From contig NC_052350.1 of assembly GCF_009727055.1 (NCBI RefSeq), positions 42,403,751 to 42,467,750 on the forward strand: a stretch of 64,000 nucleotides of DNA. Direction: 5' to 3'. Below the pieces are notes generated by a model, which worked only from the letters and a program-made list of their open reading frames with translations, was not told where the DNA came from and did no database searches. Positions 34,310 through 46,545 of the stretch are shown here, in pieces; position 1 is the first letter of the stretch, and each line of letters opens with the position of its first letter. Source of the DNA: Benincasa hispida. Its lineage: Eukaryota > Streptophyta > Magnoliopsida > Cucurbitales > Cucurbitaceae. Position numbers and translations under genes: made by a program.

Positions 34310-36389
34310 AACAAGTGCTGCCATAGAGTAGGATAGGTGCTCCTTCACTGGATTAAGACATTCTCAACCAAATAGTTATTCCTATAACATTTAGTTACCA
34401 TTTTTCAGTTAGAACACCATTAACAATTTTAATGTGTCCTTGTAAGTGTAAACTACCATTTGGGATTCTACAGTTTTTCCCCAACAAGTGTCGTCGTAGG
34501 GTAGGTCAAGTATTGGAAAAAAAACTACAATCCTATCTCTTTTAGGAGTTAACCAAAATATTGATCCATGCAAACACCATCCATAGGGTAACACTTCAAG
34601 GGCGCCTCGAGGCCAAACATGAATCTCACATTGTCAACCAATGATTGAGAACGTAGGGCATATTGACACATGTGCTTCTCCCACTTACTATAATATTTTC
34701 TCTAATTCACCTTGATATTGACCCATGCAAACACCTATCGTAGGGAGGACACTTCCAAGGTGCCATGAGGCCAAGCATGAGTCTCACGGTGTGGATCTTT
34801 ACAGAAAACGCAAGAGAGACGACATATCATATACATCTATTATCCCACTAAGTATTTTGAAATTGGGGTTTCATTACTTAGACAAACTTAGGCTAAATCA
34901 TTTATCCAAGTTTTAATTTTGTTTGCTCAAACATAACTCTTATGTTTGGATAGTTGACATAATGTGAAATATCAAAGTCTATTAAACTCTTTAATAAAAT
35001 AATGACATTATGTTATAATAAAAGTTTGACTAATTCAATTCTCATGTCAGTTTCCAGGTAGGGATGTTCCATTACTATAAGCTTAAATACACCTGCCTTA
35101 GATAGAACTTTAGACAAAGTTCCCTTATAGACAACCTTTTATTATTTAAATTGTTTGGTTTACCCATGTTAAACTATTTAAAACTAAACTAAAGATCTAT
35201 TTTAATTTAATCTTAGTAAGCATGCAATTTACTTTATTCTAGTCTCATTAGAATTATAATGAAGATAAATCAAAATTTTAAACTATTTAAAATTGAAGCA
35301 ATTTTATCTTTATCAAGTAAGAACCTAATCTCATTAGGGAAATATACAATCATTTTAATCTCATTAGAAAAATATAAAGATAAACTAAAATCAATTTTAT
35401 CTTTAACTAAGTAAGAACCTAATCCTATTAGTGAAGCTGCAATATTTTCTAATCTCATTAGAAAGGTATAAAGATAATTTAAAATTAAACCAAAATTATC
35501 TTTATCTATGCATGCAATCTTACTTAATTCTTCATTTAATTATCTAATATAACAATAATATTTTAATTAAAGAAGAATCTCTACATGAATCTCTACAACA
35601 ATTTAAATATAACATTTATATTTAAAACTAAAGAGAATCTCTACATGCATTTAATTAGGAATTATCCAAACAATTTAAATATAATATTTATATTTAAATA
35701 AAAGATAATCTCTACAACATGCATCTCATTAGGAATCATCCTAATAATTTAAATATAACACTTATATTTAAAATAAAATGCATGATATGCTTAACCTTTG
35801 GTAGGATTTTAATCTAAATGGCATTTTTATGAAACATTAAAAAAATTTAATTTAAATCATACATCTCATACATAATTTAACTAAATTAAATAGCAAATTA
35901 GACCGACTTTTGGCATCACTAGAGAATCAAGACAAAATAAAATAAAAACTTAAACAAAAACTTAGTTTTTATAAAATCCTTAAAGAAAGGAGAAAAAAAT
36001 AGAATTTATCAAAGCACGACAACCCGTTGGGTAGAGTCGTGGCAATGATCTTCTCTTCCCTACCTCTTGTTCAAGCATCGCGATGCTATTCACATAATAA
36101 CAACATTTCACTTTCGATTTTTTATTTTGCCTATGTTTTTTCAGGTTCTTCTCACAGCGACTCTTTTCACGAATGACACAGACTTACAGGCTCGATTTAC
36201 AGCAAAAAAAGAATGCCCATGAACATTGGGTTTTACATTGATATCATCAATTAAACTGTCATATAAATGCCGCAAGCCTAAACAGTCACTCGACAAACCA
36301 CAATTAAAATCACATACATCTCATGTATATATTATAAAAGCAACCCACCATTCTTAATTTTTAATTCGAAGCAAGAGTAAAAAAACTTG
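34310..36389 (-). other. Copia 5' leader, minus strand, non-coding
   Basis: Parallels 27660-28480: 'gacattctcaacca', 'aagtgtaaact', 'caaggtgccatgaggcc', 'tccaggtagggatgttcc'. It lies directly internal to the primer site at 36390. Several blocks repeat within it (for example 'atgcaaacaccatcc/cctatcgtaggg' at 34567 and 34728, and 'taagaacctaatct/c...attag' at 35321 and 35412), showing local duplication. The gag gene expected beyond it has eroded away. Confidence 0.6.
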
Positions 36390-36401
36390 GCTTTGATATC
36401 A
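36390..36401 (-). other. Primer binding site, degenerate
   Basis: Minus strand TGATATCAAAGC, with changes from TGGTATCAGAGC at two positions. The spacer of two bases to the LTR terminus at 36404 is the same as at 6755 and 10782. Confidence 0.7.
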
Positions 36402-36713
36402 ATTGAAAGGAATTGATTCCCAACGAAAGCATGTGATCGCTTTCTTTGACTTCTTGAAACAATTAAAAATAGTAGACAAGAAAAAGATCAAGCAACATGC
36501 CTTTGTCGATCCACAATTGTAGCAAAATCTCTTGAATTGGTAGTCTCCTTCTTGAAATTCTTCTAATTCTACGAGATCTTCCTTGCTATGACTCTTCTTC
36601 TTGCATAGCAAAGATCTGACTTGTGGGAACCACTTCTTGAAAGAATAGAGGAATAGAGAAAAGAATTTTCTTAGAAAAATGAGAGAATTTCTAGAGGGAG
36701 TGTTTCAGAGTAA

Positions 36714-36721
36714 TATTTATA
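36714..36721 (-). promoter_or_regulatory. TATA box of the minus-strand LTR
   Basis: TATAAATA on the minus strand, in the context agttctataaatattactctg, about 310 bp before the LTR end. This is the usual place for a copia LTR promoter, followed by a C/T-rich stretch suitable for the R region. Confidence 0.55.
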
Positions 36722-37475
36722 GAACTCTATGGGTTACCCTAACCCTATTAGGATAATCTTTCTTTAGAGATTTTAAATTAAATGTTTAATAATATTCAAT
36801 ATTAATAAATATCCACCCAAACAATATCTCATATTCAATGGTTTAAATTATTTAGATCATATTTAAATATTTATCTCCTAGAGAATCTTTAATTTGAATC
36901 TCATCCAAATTAAATACTTAATTGTTTGAATCCAATTCAAATTAATAATTAATTCTTCCTCCAATTATTTAATTCAAATCTTATTTAAATTAAATAACTT
37001 AATTATATGAATCTCATCCAAATAATTAATTATTTGAATCATATTTAAATAAATCAATTCTCCCATTATCTACTTAATTTGAATCTTATTGAAATTAAAT
37101 AATTTATTTATTTACATGGATCTCATCCAAATAAATAATTAATTATTTGAATCATATTAAAATAAATTAATTCTCCATATTATAAAATCATAATTCGAAT
37201 CTCATTCAAATAAACTTTATAATAAATTCATGTAATTAATTGTATCCAATATAATTAATATTTTCTCTAATACATTTGAACACTACAAATTTTCTTTCAA
37301 AGTAGTCGATCTTTGTTGGTCTGTGGTGAGCTAGTAAGGAGACCTTATAGGCCTACAGATTATAAGCTCCAATGATTCAAGATTATAAGCTCCAATGATC
37401 CAAGATTAATTAGTTAAACTCTTTAATGAAATTAATCTTCATTCATTAACTACGGGATAAACCATTTTAGACTCG

Positions 37476-39470
37476 TAATGACGGGCAGAAATGCACGTCA
37501 TTATAGGCCTTTTATTTAGAATTATGAGGGCTGTTAAGTAGAATATGTGGCGAATATGTTAGGAATTCATGAGAAAATGAATTTGCGTCGATCGACATTA
37601 AAGAATCTTGGCTAACCCACTATTATGCGTTCAATTTTCTAGCAACCGTGGAAATCGATCGCATATGTGGGATCCAGGTTATCGCGGAGACGATCGCATG
37701 CGCGACCGCATATGCTCAACATATGGATGTTGCATCCATCAACCCCATGCGTCCATCGCATGGATGTTGTGGCCATCAACCGCATGTGTCCATCGCATAG
37801 AAGTTGCGGTCGTCAAGTGAATGCAGTCATCGCAGAGAGATTGCGGCTACATAATGATAACCATAATAGAAGGACGACCGCAAAGTTGGTGAAATGCAAG
37901 CATGAACGCATACATTGGGATTATCAAAAGGTGATGTTGACATTTCACCTACCACGCCATTAGCTGTCTCTTATACACATCTAGATGTGTATAAGAGACA
38001 GCTACTACACAGAGTATGCACCCTTTAAATAGGATATGATGGTATGTGGTCATCTCGTTTATGTGTGAGAGCACGTGAGTGGGATATAGAGGCTTAGAAA
38101 TAGGCTTCTCGACACTATCGCATATACATCGCATGCGTCTACGTCAAGTGTGTATAGCCTGTCTCTTATACACATCTAGATGTGTATAAGAGACAGAAGT
38201 TAGAGCTTGAGAGAGTCTGCTCCACCGCCCATCCATGGCACCACCAGCAGCCTTGACACATATCTGCTGAAAGCAAGACATTGCTTCCAGCTGGCCCTCC
38301 ATTCCTCTTCTTTTCTTGTATTGTATTACATTTTGCCTTAAGGAATTAATACATTTTGTGATCAATGCATTTCTATATTGTCCTTCGATTCCATCTCCAT
38401 CTTCATTTACTCAGTATCCTTTACTTTCATTGCATCATTAAGTAAGACTGTTAGAGTATCACATACTTAACATGCGACATAGGGATATGAAGCATGTAGC
38501 AAACCACCGGGAGGTGTGCGTTGCGTGAGTCTTGTGAGAAAACCTTATTTTCTTAGTGTGAAGCTGTAGCAACGCTTGTCTATAGGCGGACACAATACTT
38601 GTCTATGAGTAGAATCAGCAGCAACTAACTGCCCAGGAGGGTAAGTAGTTGATTGTATTAAGCAATGTAAGCAAGTGTTCACTAGGGATAGGAATAATCT
38701 TACGTCAGCCAAGTTTATGTGATTACCTTGTCTTATGAACGCATCATTCATCATTTAGGTATACTTGGGAGAGTAGTCTAAAAACCAAATCTAAGTCTCG
38801 AGAGAGCGGATTGGATCGCATAAGCAAGAATGGGGAACTTAGGAATAAGCTTCGTTTGCTACTACACAGAGTATGCACCCTTTAAATAGGATATGATGGT
38901 ATGTGGTCATCTCGTTTATGTGTGAGAGCACGTGAGTGGGATATAGAGGCTTAGAAATAGGCTTCTCGACACTATCGCATATACATCGCATGCGTCTACG
39001 TCAAGTGTGTATAGCATGATCGCATAGCTTGCATTGACTGGGGTTACTCTTGCGGTCAAGCTTAGTGTTGCAGTGAAGACATCTTCGCCTTTTCATCCAT
39101 TTTTCCATGCATTTTACTACGCGTTAACAGTTATCATGTCTCTACCTCTCAGTCATACTTCTACCGCTTAATCTGTTAGTTAGAAGTAGGAGTAGTGTTT
39201 AACCTTCAACCTCAAATTCTTTTATTCTTCACCGCAAACATATCACCGCATAACATTTAGCTACAAGTCCCTAAGTTCGACCTCAGATCACCTGAGAAAC
39301 TTGCAATCTCGTTATACTTGGTGAGAGCGCAACAAAACTTGTGACAGGAACGCATGGTCATTACATATGAGATTAATGCATACATTCCATTCTAGCGCAT
39401 GACCACCGACGCATGAAAATAAACGCATAACTTAAGACATGCATCACGCATATTGCAGTACCAAATTTAC
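37476..39470 (+). mobile_element. Solo-LTR-like insertion, hairpin-ended family
   Basis: Begins at TGACGGGCAG (37479), where TAATGACG can pair with CGTCATTA (37476-37503). It continues through the blocks shared with 22131-22840 and 29546-31150, and ends near cgtcaccaa before cccgtagtt resumes the host LTR. No clear target duplication is visible, only ctcgta/cccgta. Its middle (37964-38196) is corrupted by two Tn5 adaptor dimers and a transplanted segment, so its true length is uncertain. No genes. Confidence 0.7.
37964..38196. other. Two Tn5 mosaic-end dimers bracketing a copied segment
   Basis: Adaptor dimers occupy 37964-38001 and 38159-38196. The 157 bp between them (ctactacacagagtatgcacc... 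to tgtatag) are identical to about 38860-39015. Compared with the related copy at 29701-29930, roughly 230 bp of native sequence is absent here. A tagmentation fragment was evidently placed in the gap by the assembler. Confidence 0.93.
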
Positions 39471-40333
39471 GTCACCAACCCGTAGTTAAACTCTTATGCA
39501 TTGTAGTACAAGTTGTATTCATGGATATAATCAATATAAGCAAGTTAATCCTTCACGAGCTGTTCATAATTAAAGCTGGGCTAAATGTCCATTTTACCCT
39601 TGTGATCACCTCTTTTCCTTAAGTACCATGGATTTCTCTAATGAACACTTTGTTTATGATCCAACCATAAACTAAGTCCCTCTGGGCCAGTGAGAGGCTA
39701 GGTCCCCTTGTTCAAGACCCGAAATCAGCACTTAAGGAACTACTCATCTACTTACTCTATATGGGAAGGAGTGAATTCTATCTTGTGAAGTTATGTTCCC
39801 AGCTCCACATTTAGTCAAGTCCTTAAAATGGTAGGTATATTGAGTCTGCAACTTAGGCCACTCCCACCTATGCAAATCAAAGGACTAACCTCAAAGACAT
39901 GAGTTCATAAATCACTCAAGATTAAGATCAAGTCGCACGTGATCATCTTATGAAATATTAATTTCATCAATTAACGAATTTACAAAAAGAGGTTAAATAT
40001 TTCATGGTTCGGTCTTACACAAACTCTTTATATAGGATATCTTCACTCACGCACATGTCTCCACATGAACGGTTTGGATTAAACCATTTGTAACTATTAT
40101 AAAATGGGACATAGTCATAGTGTCACCAAGATAAAAGACCCAACCTTATCCATATGTTATAGACCTTTAGCTTATTTCTCGAACATGATCCATCCATATG
40201 TCAACTACATACATGTTCAAGACTTCATGAAATAACCTTGGATTTTTTTGGTTAATGAAATTTATCATTGCATAATTAATGATTAAATTAATCAACTAAT
40301 AAATTACAAGGCTTTAGGGCACAAATCCCAACA

Positions 40334-41035
40334 TGCTTGATATGCTTGCTTGCTTGTTTGTTTGGTTTGTTATGATGATGAGTTGATGATGCACCCTCTG
40401 TGTAATTAGATTTGTATAAGATGATGTTTGAAGAGCATGATCATGATTTTTAGCTCGTGATAATCTATAGAAATACAAGTTATTGTTCTCTTAAAGTTGG
40501 AATAATTATGATTAAAATGATGTAAACGCATTCATAATAATGCAAAAGGCATGGAGTTTTATATATGTGATAAACTCATGTAAAAGTAACCTTTAAGTAG
40601 AAATTGCATCACTAACGCACTTTAATACAAGAATCAAGAGAATTTACTGAGTATTGCAGACAAAGCCAACACAAGGAGCATGCATCTGATGGAATAAACT
40701 CGCATAAAGAGAAAGCTAACATAATCATTAAGTACTCTAATTACACTTAATTTGAGTTCAAAGCATGTTGAAAAACAGTTTTAAAATAGAAAGAGTTTCA
40801 TCAAGTATACCTTTGAAGAATTCACTTAATCCTTGTTATATATCCACGAAATTGGATCTCTAAATCTCCATTAGACCACCGGGAGGATCTTCTCTACTAT
40901 TCTCAGCCTTGGATTGAGTGGTGGAAACTCAGAATTGAGATGAATTAAGGTGGAATTGGAGAGGTTTGAGAGCAAAACTAGTTTATGCAGAAAAATCTCA
41001 AAAATCAGATTGCATGTAACTAATATTATGAAATA
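40334..41035 (-). mobile_element. Unassigned spacer plus truncated copia LTR end
   Basis: 40334-40686 has no recognised content beyond short gcttgcttg and tgatgatg runs. 40687-41035 is the 3' part of a minus-strand LTR: it starts tgatggaataaactcg and shares 'aagtactctaattacacttaattt', 'agcatgt', 'gggtttca/gagtttcatcaagtataccttt' and 'ttctctactattctcagcc' with 10784-11010. It then jumps to plus-strand gag. Confidence 0.55.
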
Positions 41036-44000
41036 TGGAGTATTTATCAAGTTGATTCATGCATGGTCACCGCTAAGGAGATTATGGAGTCGTTATAGGC
41101 GATGTTTGGACAACCAACCTTATCAATACGACACAATGCTATTAAATATGTTTACAATTCCCGTATGAAAGAAGGGACCTCTATTAGAGAACACGTCCTG
41201 AATATGATGGTCCACTTCAATATAGCGGAAGCAAACGCGAAAAGAGTCAAGTCAATATGATCTTGGAATCTCTTCCAAAGAGTTTCCTAACTTTCTGCAC
41301 AAATGTTGTGATGAATAACATCGAATACAATTTGAAAACTATTTTAATTGAACTTCAGACTTACCAATCATTGATGAAAAATAAAAACTAAGAAGGGGAA
41401 GCAAATGTTATTTCTCAAAAGAAATTTTAGAAAGGATCGATATCTGGTTCAAAACCTTTTGAAAAGAAGTTTGTCCCTTCAAAAGATAAGAGTATCCAAA
41501 TAAAAAAAGAAGGGAAAAGGGAAGAAAATAGCTTTTGCTAAGAAAAGCAAGACGAAAGTTGCAAAAAGAAAGTGTTTTCATTGCAACGAGGATGTGCATT
41601 GGAAACGGAAAACGGAATTACCCTAAATATCTTGCAGAAATAAAAGGCTGAAAAGGAAAACCTAGGTAAATTTGATTTATTTGTAATTGAAACATGTTTA
41701 GTAGAAAGTTCTTATTTAACCTGGATATTAGATTCAGGCGTCGCTAATCAGATTTGTACTTTCATTCAGGAAACTAGTTCCTGAAGGAAACTAATGGAGA
41801 ACGATATGACTTTTAAAGTGGGAGCAGATGAAATTATTTCAGCTCAAGCAGTAGGATATCTCAAGTTATCTTTTGGAGATACTTACATTTTATTGAAAAT
41901 TTTATATTATGTACCTAATATGAAAAGGAACTTAATTTCTATCTTATGTTTATTAGAACATATGTACAAAGTTTCTTTTGATATAAATGAAGTGTTCATT
42001 AGTTCAAGAGGTATTCAAATATATTTTACTAAACTTAAAAATAACTTATATGTGTTAAAACAAACTGAGACAAAAGCTATTTTAAATATAGATATGTTTA
42101 AAACAATTGAAACTCACAATAGAAACAAAAATTTTCTCCTAACGCCTTTCTTTGGCACTTAAGACTTGGACACATAAATCTCAACATGATTGAGAGATTA
42201 GTAAAGAATGGGCTTCTAAACCAGTTAGAAGACAATTCTTCACCTCTATGTGAGTCATATCTTGAGGGAAAGGGAAAAATGACCAAAAGATCTTTTTCAG
42301 GAAAAGATCATAGAGCCAAAGAACCTCTAGAGCTTATACTTTCAGATCTTGGTGGTCCAATGTTAGAACTCGAAGAGGATTTGAATATTTCATCAGTTTT
42401 ATTGATGACTATTCAAGATATGACTATATTTACCTTATGCATCATAAGTCTGAAACTCTTGAAAAGTTCAAAGAGTATAAGGTGAAGGTTGAAAACTTAT
42501 TAGATAAAAAGATTAAAACACTTCAATCAGATCGAGGTGGTGAGTATATGGATTTACAATTCCAGAACCATCCAGTAGAACACAGAATTCAATCCCAACT
42601 TACTGCACTTGGTACACTACAATAAAACAGTGTAGCAGAAAGGAGAAATAGAACCTTGTTAGACATGGTTTGTTCAATGATGAGTTATGCCCAGTTACCT
42701 CAGTCCTTTTGGGGATATGCAGTATATATTTTAAACATGGTTCTCTAAAAAAGTATTCCAGAAACACTGTACGAGTTATGGAGAGGATGTAAAGGTAGTT
42801 TACATCACTTCAGAGTCTGGGGATGCCCAACACACATGTTGGTGCAAAACCCTAAGAAATTGGAATGACGTTATAAAGTATATCTATTTGTAGGCTACCC
42901 CAAAGAAACAAAAGGTGATCGATTTTATAATCCTTAAGAAGACAAAGTGTTTGTATCAACAAATGCAACATTCTTAGAGGAAGACCACATAAGAAATCAT
43001 CAACCTCGTAGTAAACTAGTATTAAATGAAATATCTAAATAATTTACAGATAAATCAACAAAAGTTGTTGATCAGGTTGGTCCTTCAACAAGAGTTGTTG
43101 ATGAAACTAGTACATCACATTCTTCTCATGAATTGAGAATACCTCGACATAATGGGAGAGTTGTTCAACAACTTGACCACTACATGGGTTTAACAGAAAC
43201 TCAAGTCGTCATACCTGATGATGGCTTAGAGGATTTATTGACCTTTAAACAAGTAATGGAAAATGTAGATAGAGACCAATAGATAAAAGTCATGGACCTT
43301 GAAATGGAGTCTATCTACTTTAATTTTGTCTTGAAACTTGTAGATCAACAAGATGGGGTAAAATCTATTAGTTGTAAGTGGATCTACAAGAGAAAATAAG
43401 ACCAAGCTAATAAGGTACAAACCTACAAAGCTAGACTAGTGGCAAAAGGTTTTACCCAAAGAAAGGGGGTAGACTATGAAGAAACCTTCTCTTCTGTTGC
43501 CATGATCAAGTCTATCATAATACTTTTATCCATTGTTACCTTTTATGATTATGAAATATGGAAAATGGATGAAGACAACCTTTTTGAATGGTTATATTAA
43601 AGAAAATATTCATATGTCTCAATCAGAAGGATTCATCAAACAGGGTTAAGAGCAAAAAGTTTGCAAACTTAAAAGATCTATTTATGGGTTAAAACAAGCA
43701 TCTCGGTCCTGGAATATAAGGTTTGATGTTGCGATCAAATCTTATGGCTTTGAACAGAATGTTGACGAACTTTGTGGTTAGAAGAAAATAGTCAACAAGG
43801 TTGTAGCATTTCTGGTACTATATGTTGATGAGATCATGCCCATTGGGAATGAAGTAGGATTCCTTGCTGACGTAAAGAGATTGCTAGCATCGCAAGTTCA
43901 AATGAAATATTTAGGAGATGTACAGTATGTTTTGGAATCCAAATAGTTTGAAATCACAAGAACAAAATGCTAGCATTATCTTAAGCATCTTATATTAACA

Positions 44001-44660
44001 AGATGTTGTCAAGATATAAAATGCAAAATTCCAAAAGAAGTTTATTACCTTTTAGACATGAAATTCATTTTTTTAAGGAATAGTGTCCTAAGACACCTCA
44101 AAAAGTTGAAGATATGAAAAGAATTCCTTATGCATCAGTAGTCGGAGCTTGATGTACGCTATGTTATGCACACGTCCAGACATATGCTTTGTAGTTGGAA
44201 TAATTAATAGGTTCCAGTCCAACCTTGGATACAGTCATTGGAACGAGAGACTATATGCTTATGTATGAAGCTAAGGATTTGATACACTGATTCTGATTTT
44301 TAAACCGATGTAGCTTCTAGGAAATCTATTTCGAGATCAGTATTCACTCTTAATGGAGAAGCTATAGTATAAATAAATATTAAACATAGTTGAAAGTGGT
44401 TCCAACTATGCATATGCCAATCACCCTATATTGTGATAACAGTGGAATAGTTGCCAACTCAAAAGAACCAAAAGTCCATAAATGAGGCAAGAACATTGAA
44501 CGTAAGTACCATCTCATTAGGGAGATAGTACACAAATGAGACGTGATTGTCATGCAAATAGCCTCAGAAGACAATTGAGTTGATCCATTTACTAAGGCCC
44601 TCACGACTAAAGTGTTTGAGGGTCACCTAGTACGAATAAGACTACGAGCTTCATAAATCT
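41036..44660 (+). pseudogene. Ty1/copia gag-pol polyprotein, plus strand, heavily decayed
   Basis: Collinear copia domains read on the plus strand across three frames. Gag is at about 41060-41390 (REHVLNMMVHFNIAEAN). The damaged zinc knuckle KCFHCNEDVHWKRK is at about 41572. The protease region is YLTWILDSGVANQIC near 41720 and NMKRNLISI near 41920. Pre-integrase follows (IERLVKNGLLNQLED, 42186). The integrase core is FISFIDDYSRYDYIYLM and LQSDRGGEYMD, then NSVAERRNRTLLDM and FWGYAVYILN. Reverse transcriptase reads SCKWIYKRK, VDYEETFSSVAMIKSI, KRSIYGLKQASRSW, then VLYVDE where YVDD is expected. RNase H is ITLYCDNSGIVANSKEP to DPFTKALTTKVFEGHL (44410-44630). There are dozens of stops and frameshifts. 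It is a close relative of the 24606-27527 element, as the pre-integrase and integrase motifs show, and complete but dead. Confidence 0.93.
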
Positions 44661-44681
44661 AGGGTAAATGGGAGAATCTAA

Positions 44682-46545
44682 TGAGTTAACATTCAACAAG
44701 CAAAAGCAATTAAGGATCTAAGCACTCTAACTACATCAATTTTAGTTAATAAGCATGCATGTTCATAGTTTTAAGTACATTAGGGTTTCAAGTGAATACC
44801 TTTGATGATTCTCTCAAATTGACTGGTTTCACCACATAATTCTTCTTCTAGCTCTGTAGTAGACCATCACGAGTGTCTTCTCTACTAATCTTAGGCCTTA
44901 GATTGAAGTACGGTCTTTAAATCGAGGGAAATTTGAAGTGGTTTTTTAGAGTTGAAGAAGTGAGAAAAATATGATTTTTCTCTTCAGTTTTTTAAATGTT
45001 CATATCTTCAAATATGATAAAAAACTTCATAGAAGTTTTCCATGAAAATTAGATTGAACATGATAAAGTCACTTCATATTCCATTAATCCTTAGTGGCTT
45101 GAGGTGTTATTCAAAGTGGAATAAGTGGGATTATCCCAATTTCACTAATTTCCAATTTTTTATTTCTTTAAATTGAATTATTTGAAAAACATAAAACTTA
45201 TTTTTAAAAAATTGAATTTCAAAATCAATTTAAATTAAATAAATTTTATAAATCCAAAAATGAATTAATTCAATTTTATAATTTTGAATTACCTAAATTC
45301 AAATTTTTAATAATTACTAAATTGGAAAACTAATTAAACTAAATTAATTAGTTTTATTTAATATCAAATATTAAATTAATATGACATCTTAAATATTTAA
45401 ATCATATTTAAATATTGTCAATTATTCAAAACCATAACTTTTAATTTGATAATTAAATGTCAATTATATCAAATATAATAATTCAAACCTTAAATCGAGT
45501 TTGAACATTTCAAATTCTCTCAACATGCTATTCTAAGGTTTAATTCTTTTATGAGCGAGTAGAGGGACCTAATGGACCTACAGATCATGAGCTCCAACGA
45601 TTTGAATTGGCTAAACTCTTTAAATCGAATTAATTAATATTGGTTAACTGCCGAGAGACATACCACTACAGTTCAGTAATTGCACTATTCTCACTGTAGA
45701 TATATTTTTGTCCACTTGATTTAACTATAATCAGTAAGTCAATCCTTCACAAGTTGTTCGTATTCACAGCTATATCAAAATTATCGTTTTACCTCTGTAA
45801 TACATCTTGCTCCTTAAGTCTCCACTGATCCTCTAATGAACAATTGGTTTATGGTCCTACCAGTAAACCAAATCCCTCTCAGCCACGAGAGAGCGGTGCC
45901 CTTTTATTCAAGACCAGGAGTCAGTACTTAAGGGAATAACTTATCTGCTAATCCTAAAATGGGTAGGAGTGAATTCCATCTTGCAGAACTATGTTCTCAG
46001 CTATCTATCCGATCTTACTCCTAAAATCGGAGGCTTATTGAGCAGTTATGTTGAACCACTCTCACCTATGTAAATTAAACGATAATCCCAAATAAATAGG
46101 AGTTCATAGTTAGCTCAGGATTAAGATCGAGTTACCTTAGGTCATCGAATCGAAATAGTTAGTTTTAACAGTAAACAGTTGTTATAAAGAAAAGTGACTA
46201 TTTCATGGTCCAGTCTTATGCAAACATCGATACCCTCACTCATATATCTCCACATGAACAACTTTAAGATCACATTGTTTATATCAATATACAAAGGGAG
46301 CCGCATTCATAATGTCTCCAGTATAAGATACCCAACTTTATCCATATACTTATAGACCTTTTTGACTATATACTAAAATTTGATCATCTTTTATGTCTCT
46401 ACATAAAGTTTAAGTATTCATGTTATCGCCATGAGTTAGTTTATTGGATTTAGTAATGAGTGCAATTCAATAACATTTTCAATAACATCTTTATTGAAAG
46501 AAATCTCAATAATTGTGAATAGAATATGTTTAATTTTTACAAACT
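44682..46545 (-). mobile_element. Copia-type LTR, minus strand, start clipped
   Basis: Follows the family LTR from TGAGTTAACATTCAAC (44682) to 'gtttaatttttacaaactg' (46545). The last about 30 bases (the gagttttaggacataaaacccaaca terminus) are missing. It is longer than other copies because of AT-rich expansion at 45170-45480. It abuts a plus-strand purine tract on its left and a minus-strand polypurine tract on its right. Confidence 0.75.

Larger units (their letters stand above)
36404..40333 (-). mobile_element. Copia-type 5' LTR, minus strand, split by an insertion
   Basis: Begins TGTTGGGATTTGTGCCC at 40333 and ends CA at 36404 beside the primer site. Subtracting the insertion at about 37476-39470 leaves about 1.9 kb. 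Sequence before (actcgta) and after (cccgtagttaaactc) the insertion joins to the family's usual 'cccgtagttgcactcc' block. It includes long runs of repeated 'gaatctcatccaaataaat' words between 36890 and 37210, which expand this copy. Confidence 0.75.
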
